Notes under the pieces: model-generated
The model's database searches: none
Seen by the model: the letters and a program-made list of their open reading frames with translations, nothing else
What the model was told of the DNA's origin: nothing
Source: Streptococcus hyointestinalis
Lineage (GTDB): Bacteria; Bacillota; Bacilli; Lactobacillales; Streptococcaceae
DNA: 64,000 nucleotides
Assembly: GCF_011039275.1 (NCBI RefSeq)
Contig: NZ_JAAKGB010000001.1
Span: 1,426,001 to 1,490,000 of the forward strand
Direction: 5' to 3'
Shown here: positions 38,301 through 48,147 of the stretch, in pieces
How positions within the stretch are numbered: the stretch's first letter is position 1
Layout of the letters: each line of letters starts with the position of its first letter
Made by a program: the position numbers and the translations under genes

Positions 38301-41195
38301 CTTAGGTGTGTCACCAATGTTTACAGTTTGATCTTTCGCTACTGGAGTATTTTTCTCTGCGTCCGTACGTGGGTCTACCACTGTAACCTTAACAGGTACT
38401 TCATCCTTAGAGCCATCTGGGTAAGTTACAACTACGGTTGCGTCTTTATCTCCTGCTGTTGTGGTATCAACTGGTTCTTTGAAGTCTACCTTAGTTCCTG
38501 CTGGAAGTTCTGGCAAGTTAGCGATTGAATCTTCTGCCTTAGGTGTGTCACCAATGTTTACAGTTTGATCTTTCGCTACTGGAGTATTTTTCTCTGCATC
38601 CGTACGTGGGTCTACCACTGTAACCTTAACAGGTACTTCATCCTTAGAGCCATCTGGGTAAGTTACAACTACGATTGCGTCTTTATCCCCTGTTGTAGAA
38701 GTATCTACTTCCTCTTTAAAGGTATACTTTGTACCTGCTGGGAGATCAGCTGTATTTGCAATAGATTTTTCTGCTTCTGGTGTTGCATTCAATTCTACTG
38801 TCTGATTTTGACCTTGCGCATCATATTTGACATTATCAGGACGACTGTCGATAACTTTAACCGTCACAGGCACTTCGACTGTTTTCTCTGGTAGACCATT
38901 ATCTTTATCTTCTGGATAGGTTACAAGGACAGTTGCAGGCTTATCACCTGCTGTTGTCGTATCAACATTTTCTTTCCATGTATAGGTTACGCCATCTCCA
39001 AGCTGGTCAACATTGGCAATTGCAGCACTAGCTGTTGGAGTTTCATTTAATTCAACTGAAATGGTTTGACCGATTGGATCTATAGAAGCGATAAAAGAAT
39101 CTAAAGCCAAAGCATTGTTGAGAGTTTTGGTATTTTCTCCCTGTTCATATACCCCAACAGTAATATTGGATTGACGTTTTATATCTGCAGGTACTGTGAA
39201 ATTCGTACTTGCTGCAGGTTCAAATGTTCCATCTACAGTTGAAAGAATGGTCACCGGATCACCAGAAGGCTTACCATCTACAAACCATTGTACTTGGTAT
39301 TCACGGCTAGGGAGCAATCCACCAACTCGAGCTTCCACAACATCACCAATTGCGGCATTATTTTTGCCACTATTGTCATATTTCAAAGCATCAATCATTG
39401 GCTGTGGTGCCAAAATAGCAAAGTTAACAGATGAGATATTGTAACCTGCTACAGCATTTGAAAGGAAACTATTGGCTTCTTGGAAGATATTAGATGAGAA
39501 AGCATTACTCCATACATTGTAATTATCCACTAATGGAGTGACGTACATATAGTCTTGATTAATGTGACGGTAGACTTGGCCAGCCGTCCCATTCCATTTC
39601 ATCAAGCTCTTATTATCCACATCGTCATCTGAAACCAGTTGTCCCCACTGTTCTTCAGAAATTTTATTTGGCGAGAGAGCATTATTCCGTTTGGTAGCAC
39701 TTACCCCATAAAGACCTCTAAATGGAAGGTAGTAATAACCGTTTGCATCGACAGTTCCAACAACAGTCTCAGCAATATGTGAACCCTCACCATTTTGTGC
39801 TTGATAGGTTGTAACAATTTCAGCTTGTGCTTTGCGTAGGTCATTAACCGCATAACCTTTATTGTTAGTTTTCCATTCTTCTATTTGACGGACAACTTCA
39901 TCATTGAGATAGGAACCAACAACTTTCACACCAGTAGCTTTTACATCATTACCATCGTTAATCCATTGGTTAGCTAGAGTACCAGCACCATCACCGTTAT
40001 CATACCAAACATAACCATCAATCACACCATACGTTCCACGATTAGGCCATTCACCATTTGAATTTGGAGAAACTTCTCGTTGTGATTCAGGTTTGATTAG
40101 CCAAGTATCTTCGCCCACCTTATCTTGGAAAATAACCATACCATTCACAATGCGATTGATTCCAGCTGTGAAATCCCATGATTCATTTTTCCGATTGAGA
40201 CGCGTATGGAAACCATAAATGGCATCACCAGCTCGTACAATATTATATTTGCTAGAATCAGGATTTTCAACCCAAGTACGAACAGCCATTTTTGGATCTC
40301 CAGCCAAATTAAACTGGTTTCCATCTTCAAGATCTGCATGATCTAGATTAATAACAAAGGTACCATCTGCTTCAGAAGTTGTGTAGTAAACATTTGAAAC
40401 ATGACCTTTTCCATTGACCCATTGAAGATAAATCTTCACACCAGACATTGGAAGTGAACCACTACCCATACCATCTAGGGTTTCTTCACTTTGTTGAAGC
40501 CAAGCCTTACCAGCATAGGAGCGTTTGTCTCCAATTACCCCAGGACTATAAATCGCATTCGCTTGGTTCACATCTTGAAGAGACTCTGAAAGGGCTGTAG
40601 TGGTAGCTTCTGGCATTGGTGAAGTTGGTGCATTCGCAGCATCACCAACGGCTCTTCTATGACGAGCCTGAGGAACTTCAAGAGACTCTTCTTTAGAAGC
40701 TTCATTCACTTCACCTGTCGCAGTTTTCTCTTCAGCTTTTAAATCTGCATTTTCAACTTTAAGTGCTGAGGAACTATCAGAAACATCCGAGGAAGCCGTG
40801 CTATCGCCGACTTCTTGCGTTGTATTCTCAACCTCATCTGAGGATACTTCGCTCTCATTGCCTGCAGTTGCAGTTTCTGATGATTTTTCGGCTACTTCCG
40901 CAGTTGAAGTTGTAGGCGTTTCTACTGCAGTCCCATCATTAGTAAGTTGATCAGAACTTCCCACTGACTCACTAGCCTCTTTAGTTTCCACAGCTTCATT
41001 TTCGACTGCCGCAGTTACTGAATCTGTATTTTGCGGCTCTACTTGCACTGATGGTAGCGTATTTGATTGTGTCTCATCCGCATTAACACTTGGAGCTGCT
41101 ACTCCAACAATCACGGCCCCCAACAATACTGACGCAGCACCAAATGAATACTTGCGAATCGAAAATCGTTGCCTATGTTTTCCTTTATAAAACAT
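35310..41195 (-). CDS. Giant LPXTG cell-wall adhesin with Rib-like repeats
   Basis: A 1961-residue wall-anchored protein. Residues 1-39 are a YSIRK-type signal (FSIRKYSFGAASVLLGAVIV). Residues 40-180 are Glu/Ser/Thr-rich spacer ending in RHRRAVG. About 190-700 is a unique region with VIDGYVWYDNGDGAGTL and LPFRGLYGVSA, probably the ligand-binding head. About 708-870 holds two diverged Rib modules, 871-1818 twelve near-identical 79-residue modules (TPVAKDQTVN ... TYPDGSKDEVPVKVTVVD), then one diverged module. LPETG (about 1926) is followed by a helix and KRRKSED for sortase anchoring. An AAGGAG site and promoter precede it. Role: adhesion or immune-evasion stalk. Confidence 0.9.
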   Translation of the reverse strand: MFYKGKHRQRFSIRKYSFGAASVLLGAVIVGVAAPSVNADETQSNTLPSVQVEPQNTDSVTAAVENEAVETKEASESVGSSDQLTNDGTAVETPTTSTAEVAEKSSETATAGNESEVSSDEVENTTQEVGDSTASSDVSDSSSALKVENADLKAEEKTATGEVNEASKEESLEVPQARHRRAVGDAANAPTSPMPEATTTALSESLQDVNQANAIYSPGVIGDKRSYAGKAWLQQSEETLDGMGSGSLPMSGVKIYLQWVNGKGHVSNVYYTTSEADGTFVINLDHADLEDGNQFNLAGDPKMAVRTWVENPDSSKYNIVRAGDAIYGFHTRLNRKNESWDFTAGINRIVNGMVIFQDKVGEDTWLIKPESQREVSPNSNGEWPNRGTYGVIDGYVWYDNGDGAGTLANQWINDGNDVKATGVKVVGSYLNDEVVRQIEEWKTNNKGYAVNDLRKAQAEIVTTYQAQNGEGSHIAETVVGTVDANGYYYLPFRGLYGVSATKRNNALSPNKISEEQWGQLVSDDDVDNKSLMKWNGTAGQVYRHINQDYMYVTPLVDNYNVWSNAFSSNIFQEANSFLSNAVAGYNISSVNFAILAPQPMIDALKYDNSGKNNAAIGDVVEARVGGLLPSREYQVQWFVDGKPSGDPVTILSTVDGTFEPAASTNFTVPADIKRQSNITVGVYEQGENTKTLNNALALDSFIASIDPIGQTISVELNETPTASAAIANVDQLGDGVTYTWKENVDTTTAGDKPATVLVTYPEDKDNGLPEKTVEVPVTVKVIDSRPDNVKYDAQGQNQTVELNATPEAEKSIANTADLPAGTKYTFKEEVDTSTTGDKDAIVVVTYPDGSKDEVPVKVTVVDPRTDAEKNTPVAKDQTVNIGDTPKAEDSIANLPELPAGTKVDFKEPVDTTTAGDKDATVVVTYPDGSKDEVPVKVTVVDPRTDAEKNTPVAKDQTVNIGDTPKAEDSIANLPELPAGTKVDFKEPVDTTTAGDKDATVVVTYPDGSKDEVPVKVTVVDPRTDAEKNTPVAKDQTVNIGDTPKAEDSIANLPELPAGTKVDFKEPVDTTTAGDKDATVVVTYPDGSKDEVPVKVTVVDPRTDAEKNTPVAKDQTVNMGDTPKAEDSIANLPELPAGTEVAFKDPVDTTTAGDKDATVVVTYPDGSKDEVPVKVTVVDPRTDAEKNTPVAKDQTVNIGDTPKAEDSIANLPELPAGTKVDFKDPVDTTTAGDKDATVVVTYPDGSKDEVPVKVTVVDSRTDAEKNTPVAKDQTVNMGDTPKAEDSIANLPELPAGTKVAFKDPVDTTTAGDKDVTVVVTYPDGSKDEVPVKVTVVDPRTDAEKNTPVAKDQTVNIGDTPKAEDSIANLPELPAGTKVDFKEPVDTTTAGDKDATVVVTYPDGSKDEVPVKVTVVDPRTDAEKNTPVAKDQTVNMGDTPKAEDSIANLPELPAGTEVAFKDPVDTTTAGDKDATVVVTYPDGSKDEVPVKVTVVDPRTDAEKNTPVAKDQTVNMGDTPKAEDSIANLPELPAGTKVAFKDPVDTTTAGDKDATVVVTYPDGSKDEVPVKVTVVDSRTDAEKNTPVAKDQTVNMGDTPKAEDSIANLPELPAGTKVAFKDPVDTTTAGDKDATVVVTYPDGSKDEVPVKVTVVDSRTDAEKNTPVAKDQTVNMGDTPKAEDSIANLPELPAGTKVAFKDPVDTTTAGDKDVTVVVTYPDGSKDEVPVKVTVVDPRTDAEKNTPVAKDQTVNMGDTPKAEDSIANLPELPAGTEVAFKDPVDTTTAGDKDATVVVTYPDGSKDEVPVKVTVVDPRTDAEKNTPEGQDITVNIGDTPKAEDGIKNLGKLPDGTKVEWKEDIDTTTPGDKTGTIVITYPDGSKDEVTVSVHVMVPQTNTGNKDVLSQNITVTVSEKTKAEVKSADKPATTKELPETGDDGSVAIAGLGAVLLGAAAMVGKRRKSED
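35742..38585 (-). repeat. Twelve tandem 237-bp repeats in the adhesin
   Basis: Exactly periodic 237-bp units, nearly identical in DNA. Variation is concentrated at a few codons: NIGD/NMGD, KVDFKEP/KVAFKDP/TEVAFKDP/KVDFKDP, DPRTD/DSRTD and DATV/DVTV. The order of variants is mosaic, with the pair KVDFKEP-TEVAFKDP seen twice (units 3-4 and 7-8). Repeat number probably varies between strains. Confidence 0.9.
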
Positions 41196-41226
41196 ACTTT
41201 TTTCTCCTTTTTTCCTTTACCTTTTT

Positions 41227-41278
41227 GTGTGCAGTATCGCACACTATCATATTAACACATTTAATTTTAAAATGTCAA
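41227..41278 (-). promoter_or_regulatory. Adhesin promoter
   Basis: On the minus strand, TTGACA (41273-41278), 18 bases, TAATAT (41249-41254). A dyad GTGTGC-N6-GCACAC (41227-41244) lies over the expected transcription start and may be an operator or 5' hairpin. AAGGAG precedes the ATG at 41195. Confidence 0.6.
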
Positions 41279-41398
41279 ATATTTGTCTTTTTATTTTTAA
41301 TTGTTTTATCAGTTAAAAAAGTTTTGTTTTTTGTTTCTGGTTTGATACTATTTTGCTTGCATAATGGCATTTTCTTTACAGAGCTAAAGCACAAAAAC

Positions 41399-42708
41399 GG
41401 CTCTTTGTCAACTGTAGTGTGTTGATGAAAAGCTAAGTGCGAGAGAGAACGATTTTCGTTCTCTCTCTTTTGATATTCAAAATGATGAGAATCTTTGTTC
41501 TAAAGTTCTTAAAGTTACGAAACCCAAACGCTTGCCGTTTGATGTCTTTGATGAGTTTGTTAGTAGCTTCTAATTTGGCGTTGGAATAAGGATATTTCAG
41601 AGCGTTGGTGATATAGGTTTCGTGCTTTAGAAAAGTCCGAAAGACTCTTGCAAAGTTTGCGTTAACACTATCGACATTGTCGTGAATCAGTCCGAAAAAT
41701 GACTCGACACGCTTCTCTTGAAAATGAAAGAGCAGTAATTGGTAAAGGTCATAATAATTCGGAGAGCTTTCTGCTATCCTTTTGCAGGATTCTCCAGTGA
41801 TTCTTCATGGCTCTGTAAGGCAGAGACTTCTTGTCAAAGCTCTTCATGATGGCAATACGATTGGTCATCATGGCTCGAGAGAGGTGCTGCACGAGGTGGA
41901 AACGGTCGAGGACAATCTCCGCTTTCGGAAATAGTTTCCTGATGATAGGAATGTAGGCACCCGACATGTCGACAGGCACTACTCTGACTGCTTCTCTAGC
42001 TTGTCTTGAATACTTGTAAAAGTGGTTTTTGCTGGTCGTTTGGCGATTATTCTCCAGCACTGCTACGATTTTCATGGTCTCAAAATCTTGCGCAATGAAA
42101 GCTAGTCTTCCCTTGTTTCTTGCGAAATCATCCCAGGATAAAATCTCAGGCAAGACCTCAAAATTCTCTTTCAAAGTGAAAGCATTTAGCTGTCTTTGAA
42201 CGGTGGAAACAGAGATGTGGAGGCGTTTTTCGCTGAGAAGTTGGGTGATTTTCGCCCAGACAGGCTGTGAGATTTGGCAATTTTTCTTGACTAGACTGTT
42301 TTTGGCGATAGAGACCCTGCGACACACTTTACACTGAAAACGCCGCTTTCTGAGCTTTAGAACGGTTGCCATACCTTGGACGTCTAAGATTGGGCTGGTG
42401 GAAGGCCTTTGAAAAGTATTTCATCATCTTTCCTTGACAATGAGGACAGGATGGGGCTGGATAATCCAGCTCAGCTCTAAGGTCAATGTGAGTCTGCTGT
42501 TTGAGAACAAGTCATATTTTGATGTTTAAGTTTTTGATTCCAATGAGTTTTGTGGTATTCTTAATATTGGTATTTTTAATATGTTTCATAAGTACCTCCT
42601 AATGATGGTTTAGCGCTTTTCATTATAAGTCTTATGGGCTTTTTTCTGTACTCAAAAAGCCCTATAACCTCTGCGGTGGAGTTACCCACTACAGATATTA
42701 TAGAGCCA
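41399..42708 (-). mobile_element. ISL3-family copy 2, full length
   Basis: A 1310-bp element with ends GGCTCTTTGTCAACTGTAGT (41399) and, inverted, GGCTCTATAATATCTGTAGT (ending 42708). Flanks ACAAAAAC and ACAAAAAG match in seven of eight bases, consistent with the 8-bp target duplication of ISL3 elements. It inserted just beside the ABC exporter terminator. It is inverted relative to copy 1. Confidence 0.8.
41433..42589 (-). pseudogene. ISL3 transposase remnant, copy 2
   Basis: Starts at ATG 42589 after AGGAGG (MKHIKNTNIKNTTKLIGIKN), breaks early, and then shows the same two lesions as copy 1: the frameshift after CPHCQGKMMKY and the out-of-frame deletion after KDSRKLSE. The central 207-residue frame (41749-42372) is identical to that of copy 1. 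Shared lesions mean that one copy was made from, or converted by, the other after inactivation. Confidence 0.8.
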
Positions 42709-42711
42709 CAA

Positions 42712-42737
42712 AAAGCACTTCCTAGGAAGTGCTTTTA
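42712..42737 (-). terminator. Terminator of the ABC exporter operon
   Basis: AAAAGCACTTCC and GGAAGTGCTTTT form a perfect 12-bp stem with a TA spacer, just after the 42744 gene stop on the minus strand. Confidence 0.75.
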
Positions 42738-42743
42738 CGGATC

Positions 42744-44516
42744 TTAGTCCTTTTCATTAGCAAACTGGCTATTATAGAGGTCGTAGTAGAAACCTTTATC
42801 CGCTAGTAGGCTTTGGTGAGTGCCTTGCTCGATGATTTGCCCGTCTTTTAGGACGAGGATTTTATCAGCTTCTTGGATGGTTGATAGACGGTGGGCAATG
42901 ACAAAGCTAGTGCGTCCTTCCATGAGTTTACTCATGGCTTTTTGAATGAGAAGCTCAAGACGTGTGTCCACCGATGACGTCGCCTCGTCCAAGATGAGAA
43001 TCTTAGGATCCGCTAGTAGGGCACGGGCAATGGTGAGGAGTTGTTTTTGACCGAGAGAGACGTTGCTAGACTCTTGGTTCATCTCCATGTTGTAGCCACC
43101 AGGTAGCGTGCGGATAAAGTGGTCAACGTTTGCTGCAAGGGCTGCTTCTACGATTTCATTGTCTGTGGCGTCGAGATTACCAAAGCGTAGATTTTCCTTA
43201 ATGGTACCCTCGTAGAGCCAAGCGTCTTGCAAGACCATACCGAACTGCTTGCGGTATTCTTGACGAGACAGGTGGCGAATGTCGTGCCCGTCTACCTTGA
43301 TAGAGCCATTTGTCACGTCGTAGAAACGCATCAAAAGGTTAATCAAAGTGGTCTTACCAGCTCCGGTAGGTCCTACGATGGCGACCATCTCACCAGGATT
43401 GACCTCAAGGTTAAAGTCACGGATAAGGGGCTTGTCAGCGACATACTGAAAGTCCACATGCTCAAAGCTGACACGACCGCTAAGGTCATGCTCTAGGTGC
43501 TCTGTAACCTCTGACACTTCTGGCTCTTCATCCAGCACCTCAAAGATACGCTCAAGAGAGGACTTGGCACTTTGGATGACACCAGTTAGCTGGGTGATGG
43601 TTTGGATAGGCTGGCTGATTTGCCAAACGTACTGAACAAAGGCTTGCATGTTACCGACGGTGAGTTTTCCTGCTAATACTTGCAAACCACCGAGCAACGC
43701 TATGATGAGATAGGCTGAGTCGTTGATGGCATTGAGCACTGGCATCATGATACCAGAGATAAAGCTGGCTCTAAAACCGACTTCTCGTAGTTCATCTGTG
43801 ATTTCTTGGAAGTCCTTAGTTGAAGCTTCTTCACGTCCGTAGAGTTTGATGACGTTAAATCCTGTGAGTTTTTCTTGAACAAAACCGTTCAAATCACCGA
43901 CAAGATTGGCTTGGCGTTTGAAGTAAGGCTGTGATTTTTTCAGGATATACTGAGAGACAAAATAAGTCAGCGGCACACAAACGAGAAGCACCAGCGCTAG
44001 CTTGGCATTGAGGTAAAAGACCATGCACAGAACAAGGACGATAGTGAGCACAGCCTCGATGATTTTAAGAAAGCTCTGCTGAAGGGCATTTGAGACGGTT
44101 TCGACGTCACTGGTAAAGCGTCCAAGCATGTCCCCGAACTGGTGCTTGTCAAAATAAGACACTGGAATGCTGTTGATTTTGTAGCTGAGGTCACGACGCA
44201 AATCACGCACGCTGTTTTGCACGACATTGGTCATAAAGTAGTTAGACCCGTATGAGCCGACCTCAAAGAGAAAGCCACGGATAAAGTAGATAATCAGTAT
44301 CATGCCGACATAGGGCACATTGATGTGGGCACCTTGAACGCCTCTTGCCATATCAAGGAGATTGTTGGTAATCTCGGTGATGGCTAGACCGATGACAAAG
44401 GGCTCAAGCACACTCATGACAGCGCTGAGAATTTTCAAAAAAACAGCAAGGAACAAAGCTCCCTTGTAATGCTTGAGATAGTCCCACAAGCGCAGAAAGA
44501 CACTTCTTTGTTTCAT
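42744..44516 (-). CDS. Heterodimeric ABC multidrug exporter subunit (canonical ATPase site)
   Basis: A 590-residue half-transporter: six membrane helices in the first ~320 residues (e.g. ALFLAVFLKILSAVMSVLEP, ILIIYFIRGFLFEVG), then an ATPase with Walker A VGPTGAGKTTLIN, a non-standard signature NVSLGQKQLL, Walker B ILILDEATSSVD with the catalytic Glu, and switch His in FVIAHRLST. It is ten bases after its partner. In heterodimers such as PatAB, LmrCD or SatAB one subunit keeps the Glu and the other loses it, as seen here. Likely drug efflux. Confidence 0.88.
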   Translation of the reverse strand: MKQRSVFLRLWDYLKHYKGALFLAVFLKILSAVMSVLEPFVIGLAITEITNNLLDMARGVQGAHINVPYVGMILIIYFIRGFLFEVGSYGSNYFMTNVVQNSVRDLRRDLSYKINSIPVSYFDKHQFGDMLGRFTSDVETVSNALQQSFLKIIEAVLTIVLVLCMVFYLNAKLALVLLVCVPLTYFVSQYILKKSQPYFKRQANLVGDLNGFVQEKLTGFNVIKLYGREEASTKDFQEITDELREVGFRASFISGIMMPVLNAINDSAYLIIALLGGLQVLAGKLTVGNMQAFVQYVWQISQPIQTITQLTGVIQSAKSSLERIFEVLDEEPEVSEVTEHLEHDLSGRVSFEHVDFQYVADKPLIRDFNLEVNPGEMVAIVGPTGAGKTTLINLLMRFYDVTNGSIKVDGHDIRHLSRQEYRKQFGMVLQDAWLYEGTIKENLRFGNLDATDNEIVEAALAANVDHFIRTLPGGYNMEMNQESSNVSLGQKQLLTIARALLADPKILILDEATSSVDTRLELLIQKAMSKLMEGRTSFVIAHRLSTIQEADKILVLKDGQIIEQGTHQSLLADKGFYYDLYNSQFANEKD

Positions 44517-44525
44517 ATTTTCCTC

Positions 44526-46262
44526 CTATTCTTCTGTAGTCGCTGATTGGTTGAGCTGGGAGTTGGCGATTTCACGGTAGATGGCATTGGACTTCATGAG
44601 CTCATCATGTGTGCCACGTCCGACAATCTCGCCCTCGTCAAGCACGATGATTTGGTCAGCGTCCATGATGGTGCCGACACGTTGTGCTACGATAAGCACG
44701 GTGCTATCACCAGTGACCTCCTTGAGACGACGACGTAAAATAGCGTCTGTCTTGTAGTCAAGGGCTGAGAATGAGTCATCAAAGATATAGATTTCTGGGT
44801 CTTTGACCACCGCACGAGCAATGGAGAGACGTTGCTTTTGACCACCGGAGAGGTTGCTTCCCCCTTCAGCTAGATGGGTCTCAAAAGCTTCCTCACGGCT
44901 TTCGATAAATTCTTTGGCTTGAGCGATGTCAGCTGCCTGACGCAGGTCATCAATCGTCGCATCTTCCTTACCATATTTGAGGTTATCCCCGATTGTCCCT
45001 GTAAAGAGCAACGCTTTTTGCGGAATAAAACCAATTTTTTGGCGCAGCGCCTTGAGGTTGTACTCTCTGACGTCCACACCGTCAACCAAGATTTTCCCAA
45101 GAGTCACATCGTAAAAACGTGGGATGAGGTTAACAAGGGATGATTTTCCAGATCCAGTTGAGCCGATAAAGGCAATGGTCTCACCAGGGCTTGCCTTAAA
45201 ACTGATACTGTGAAGCACTGGGCTTTCAGTCTCACCTGGATAAGCAAAGGTGACATTGTCAAACTCAAGATAGCCACGCTCCTTGGTTTCCGTGATACCA
45301 TTTTCATTTGGGTCAATGGAAATCGGCATTGCCATGACCTCTTGGATACGGCTACTTGAGACCGCCATACGAGGATACATGGTAAAGAGATTGGCAAAGA
45401 GGAGGAATGAAAAGAGCGCATGGAAACTGTACTCAATAAAGGCAACTAAGTCCCCAATCTGAAGCGAGCCAGCGCCAAGCGGTTTAAGGGCAAACCAGAC
45501 AATAGCGATAATCATAGCAACGATGATTTGCACAAAGAGCGGCTCAGTCAGTCCCGTCAGTTTAAAGAGGCGATTAGAAGTGTTGGTGTACTCGACATTT
45601 GCTGTGTCAAAGCGCTCTTCTTGGAAATCCTCTCTAGCAAAGGCACGGATAACACGAAGCCCTGTTAGATTTTCACGGACATACTGGTTGATTTTATCTA
45701 AAAGCGCTTGTTGCTTTTCAGACAGCGGACGTGTCTTGATAGCAACATAGGCAACCACCCAGATAAGAAATGGAATAGCAACCGCCACCACCCAAGCTAA
45801 AGAAGGGCTCGTCACTAAAATCATGACGATACTAAAGATAATCATCAAGGGCGTTACCACACCCATGCGTAGCACCTGCTCTGTAAACTGCATAAGAACA
45901 AATGCGTCACTGGTCATCCGTGTCACAAGTGACGGCACACCGATTTTTTCGTACTCATGGTGCGAATACTGCTGCAACTTGGTGTACATGTCATTTCGCA
46001 TGTCACGAATCATGGTTGACGTCAAACGCCCAGAAGCATAGCTCAGCGTGACACGTCCAATAATCCCTAAGACAACGATAATCGCCATCATACCAGCCCA
46101 AAAATAAATCGCCTTGGCGTCTCCTTTGGTGACCCCTTGGTCAATCATGCGTGCCAGCATGGTCGGCATTCCTAAATTAACAACAACAAAGAGAAGTGCT
46201 CCTAGAAGGTCTAAAAACAACCACTTAGGATATTTTTTGATGTAAGACCAAATGTAGCCCAT
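44526..46262 (-). CDS. Heterodimeric ABC multidrug exporter subunit (degenerate ATPase site)
   Basis: A 578-residue half-transporter with six N-terminal helices and an ATPase with Walker A IGSTGSGKSSLVN, signature NLSGGQKQRLS, and Walker B IYIFDDSFSALD, where Asp replaces the catalytic Glu. The switch His is replaced in VLIVAQRVGT (Gln). This is the non-catalytic partner of the 42744 subunit. The start at 46262 (MGYIWSYIKK) follows AAAGGAG; an upstream ATG is not favoured. It lies 13 bases downstream of the ABC-F gene. Confidence 0.88.
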   Translation of the reverse strand: MGYIWSYIKKYPKWLFLDLLGALLFVVVNLGMPTMLARMIDQGVTKGDAKAIYFWAGMMAIIVVLGIIGRVTLSYASGRLTSTMIRDMRNDMYTKLQQYSHHEYEKIGVPSLVTRMTSDAFVLMQFTEQVLRMGVVTPLMIIFSIVMILVTSPSLAWVVAVAIPFLIWVVAYVAIKTRPLSEKQQALLDKINQYVRENLTGLRVIRAFAREDFQEERFDTANVEYTNTSNRLFKLTGLTEPLFVQIIVAMIIAIVWFALKPLGAGSLQIGDLVAFIEYSFHALFSFLLFANLFTMYPRMAVSSSRIQEVMAMPISIDPNENGITETKERGYLEFDNVTFAYPGETESPVLHSISFKASPGETIAFIGSTGSGKSSLVNLIPRFYDVTLGKILVDGVDVREYNLKALRQKIGFIPQKALLFTGTIGDNLKYGKEDATIDDLRQAADIAQAKEFIESREEAFETHLAEGGSNLSGGQKQRLSIARAVVKDPEIYIFDDSFSALDYKTDAILRRRLKEVTGDSTVLIVAQRVGTIMDADQIIVLDEGEIVGRGTHDELMKSNAIYREIANSQLNQSATTEE

Positions 46263-46275
46263 AACATCTCCTTTC

Positions 46276-48147
46276 TTAATTTTCCAATTCACTCAGATAC
46301 TCGTAGCGCTCGTACTTGTCAAGCAAGCGCTCGTTTTTCTCGTCCAGTTCTTTCTGCAAATCTGATAGTCGTGTAAAATCGCTACCGCAGGTTAACATCT
46401 CAGCCTCAATCGCCTCGATACGCTCCTCCAGCTGACTGATGTCCTCTTCAATGGTCGCCCACTCCTGCTTTTCAAAGTAGGACATGCGTTTTTTGCTCGG
46501 CTCTTTTTTGGCGACCTTGGTCGTTTTTTCAGTCTGCACTTGCTTTTCAAGGACATCTGCCTCAAAGGCTTTTTCGTCTAGATAGTCTGTGTAATTACCG
46601 AAAAACTCACGCACCATACCATTTTCAAAGGCGAGGATTTTATTGGCGACCTTGTCAAGGAAATAGCGGTCGTGGCTAACCGTGATGACAGGACCTGCAA
46701 ACTGCTGCAAGAACTGCTCAAGCACCGTCAACGTCGCAATATCAAGGTCATTTGTCGGCTCGTCTAAAAGCAGAACGTTTGGCTTTTCAATCAAAAGACG
46801 CAAGAGATACAGACGTTTTTTCTCACCACCAGACAGCTTTGCAATCACAGTGCCGTGCGTTGAGCGTGGAAATAAAAACTGCTCCAAAAGCTCTGTCACA
46901 CTGGTAGTGCCGACACTTGTCTTAACCTCATCAGCGACTTCTTGCAGGTAGCTGATGACACGCTTTGACTCATCCATATCCACCAGCTGCTGTGAGAAAT
47001 AGCCAATACGCACCGTCTCACCAATCTCCACCACACCTGCGCTAGGTTCTAGGCGCTTGGTCATGAGATTAAGCAGCGTTGACTTGCCGACACCATTGTC
47101 TCCGATAATACCGATACGGTCCTTGTTTTGGATAAGGAGGTTAAAGTCAGACAAGATAGGCTTGGTCTCATAGGCAAAGTCCACATGCGAAAAAGAGATG
47201 ACCTTTTTGCCGATACGGCTGGTCTCAAAATTGACCTCTAGCTCTGCTTTGTTGGTTGATTTTGCTAAATCTGCTTTTAAGTCCTTAAAACGATTGATAC
47301 GAGCTTGCTGTTTTGTGGCACGGGCTTGCGGTTGCGTGCGCATCCATGAAAGCTCTTGCTTGTAGAGCTGTTTTTTCTTGTGCAGGGTGCTCGCATCACG
47401 CTCATCCTGCTCTGCTCGCAAGCGCACATAGTCTTGATAATTGCCCTGATATTCGGTCAATTGACCATCTGCCAATTCAAAAATGCGCGTTGCCACATTA
47501 TCCAAAAAGTAGCGGTCATGGGTGATAAAGACAACGGTCTTTTTGCTGGTCTTAAGATAAGTCGTCAGCCAAGCAATGGTATCAATATCCAAGTGGTTGG
47601 TCGGCTCATCTAGCAAAAGCAAGTCCGCCTCCCCCAGCAAGACCTGCGCCAGCTGGACACGACGTCTAAGACCACCAGACAAGTCTGAAATGCGACTGGT
47701 CAAATCTGAAATACCAAGTTTTGTCAGAACAGTCTTGACCTCACTCTCAATGGACCAAGCGTCAAGACTATCCATCTCTGCCATCACCGCCTCTAGTTCA
47801 GCTTGCTTGCTATCGTCATAGTGGGCAAGTAGCGTCTCATAACGGCGAATCAACTGCATTTCACGTAGACTAGAGTCAAGGACGGTCTCAAGCACCGTCT
47901 TAGTCTCATCAAACTGAGGTTCCTGTGTCAAATAGGCAATCTTATAATCATTAGGACATGAAAAAGGCGGCACATCACCGTCAAATCCGATTTCACCAGA
48001 AATGACGTCTAAAAGTGTCGTCTTACCCGTACCATTCACACCGATAATCCCAATCCGGTCAAGGTCGTGAACGATAAAGGAAATGTCCTTAAAAACAGTC
48101 TTGTCCCCAACCGACTTAGCCAAGTGTGTTACTAAAAAATCACTCAT
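46276..48147 (-). CDS. Uup/YfmR-type ABC-F protein
   Basis: A 623-residue soluble protein with two ATPase domains ([12 protein letters not shown] and [22 protein letters not shown] and [22 protein letters not shown] and [12 protein letters not shown]). The P-site linker region is [20 protein letters not shown]. The C-terminal coiled coil ([37 protein letters not shown]) is typical of Uup/YfmR, which helps resolve ribosome stalling or branched DNA. The start at 48147 follows AAGGAGA. It overlaps cca by eight bases. Confidence 0.88.
   Translation of the reverse strand: MSDFLVTHLAKSVGDKTVFKDISFIVHDLDRIGIIGVNGTGKTTLLDVISGEIGFDGDVPPFSCPNDYKIAYLTQEPQFDETKTVLETVLDSSLREMQLIRRYETLLAHYDDSKQAELEAVMAEMDSLDAWSIESEVKTVLTKLGISDLTSRISDLSGGLRRRVQLAQVLLGEADLLLLDEPTNHLDIDTIAWLTTYLKTSKKTVVFITHDRYFLDNVATRIFELADGQLTEYQGNYQDYVRLRAEQDERDASTLHKKKQLYKQELSWMRTQPQARATKQQARINRFKDLKADLAKSTNKAELEVNFETSRIGKKVISFSHVDFAYETKPILSDFNLLIQNKDRIGIIGDNGVGKSTLLNLMTKRLEPSAGVVEIGETVRIGYFSQQLVDMDESKRVISYLQEVADEVKTSVGTTSVTELLEQFLFPRSTHGTVIAKLSGGEKKRLYLLRLLIEKPNVLLLDEPTNDLDIATLTVLEQFLQQFAGPVITVSHDRYFLDKVANKILAFENGMVREFFGNYTDYLDEKAFEADVLEKQVQTEKTTKVAKKEPSKKRMSYFEKQEWATIEEDISQLEERIEAIEAEMLTCGSDFTRLSDLQKELDEKNERLLDKYERYEYLSELEN

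Noticed and set aside
35742..38585. Possible CRISPR array because of very regular repeats
   Set aside because: The period is 237 bp, lies in one long open frame, and encodes Rib-like protein modules; there are no short repeats with unique spacers.
35958..38894. A series of 66-residue plus-strand ORFs at 237-bp spacing
   Set aside because: These are antisense shadows of the adhesin repeats, without ribosome sites.
42589..42600. Intact ISL3 transposase starting at the ATG in copy 2
   Set aside because: The frame breaks soon after the start and twice more downstream.
47313..47821. Plus-strand ORFs within the Uup-like gene
   Set aside because: Antisense shadows of a well-conserved coding region.
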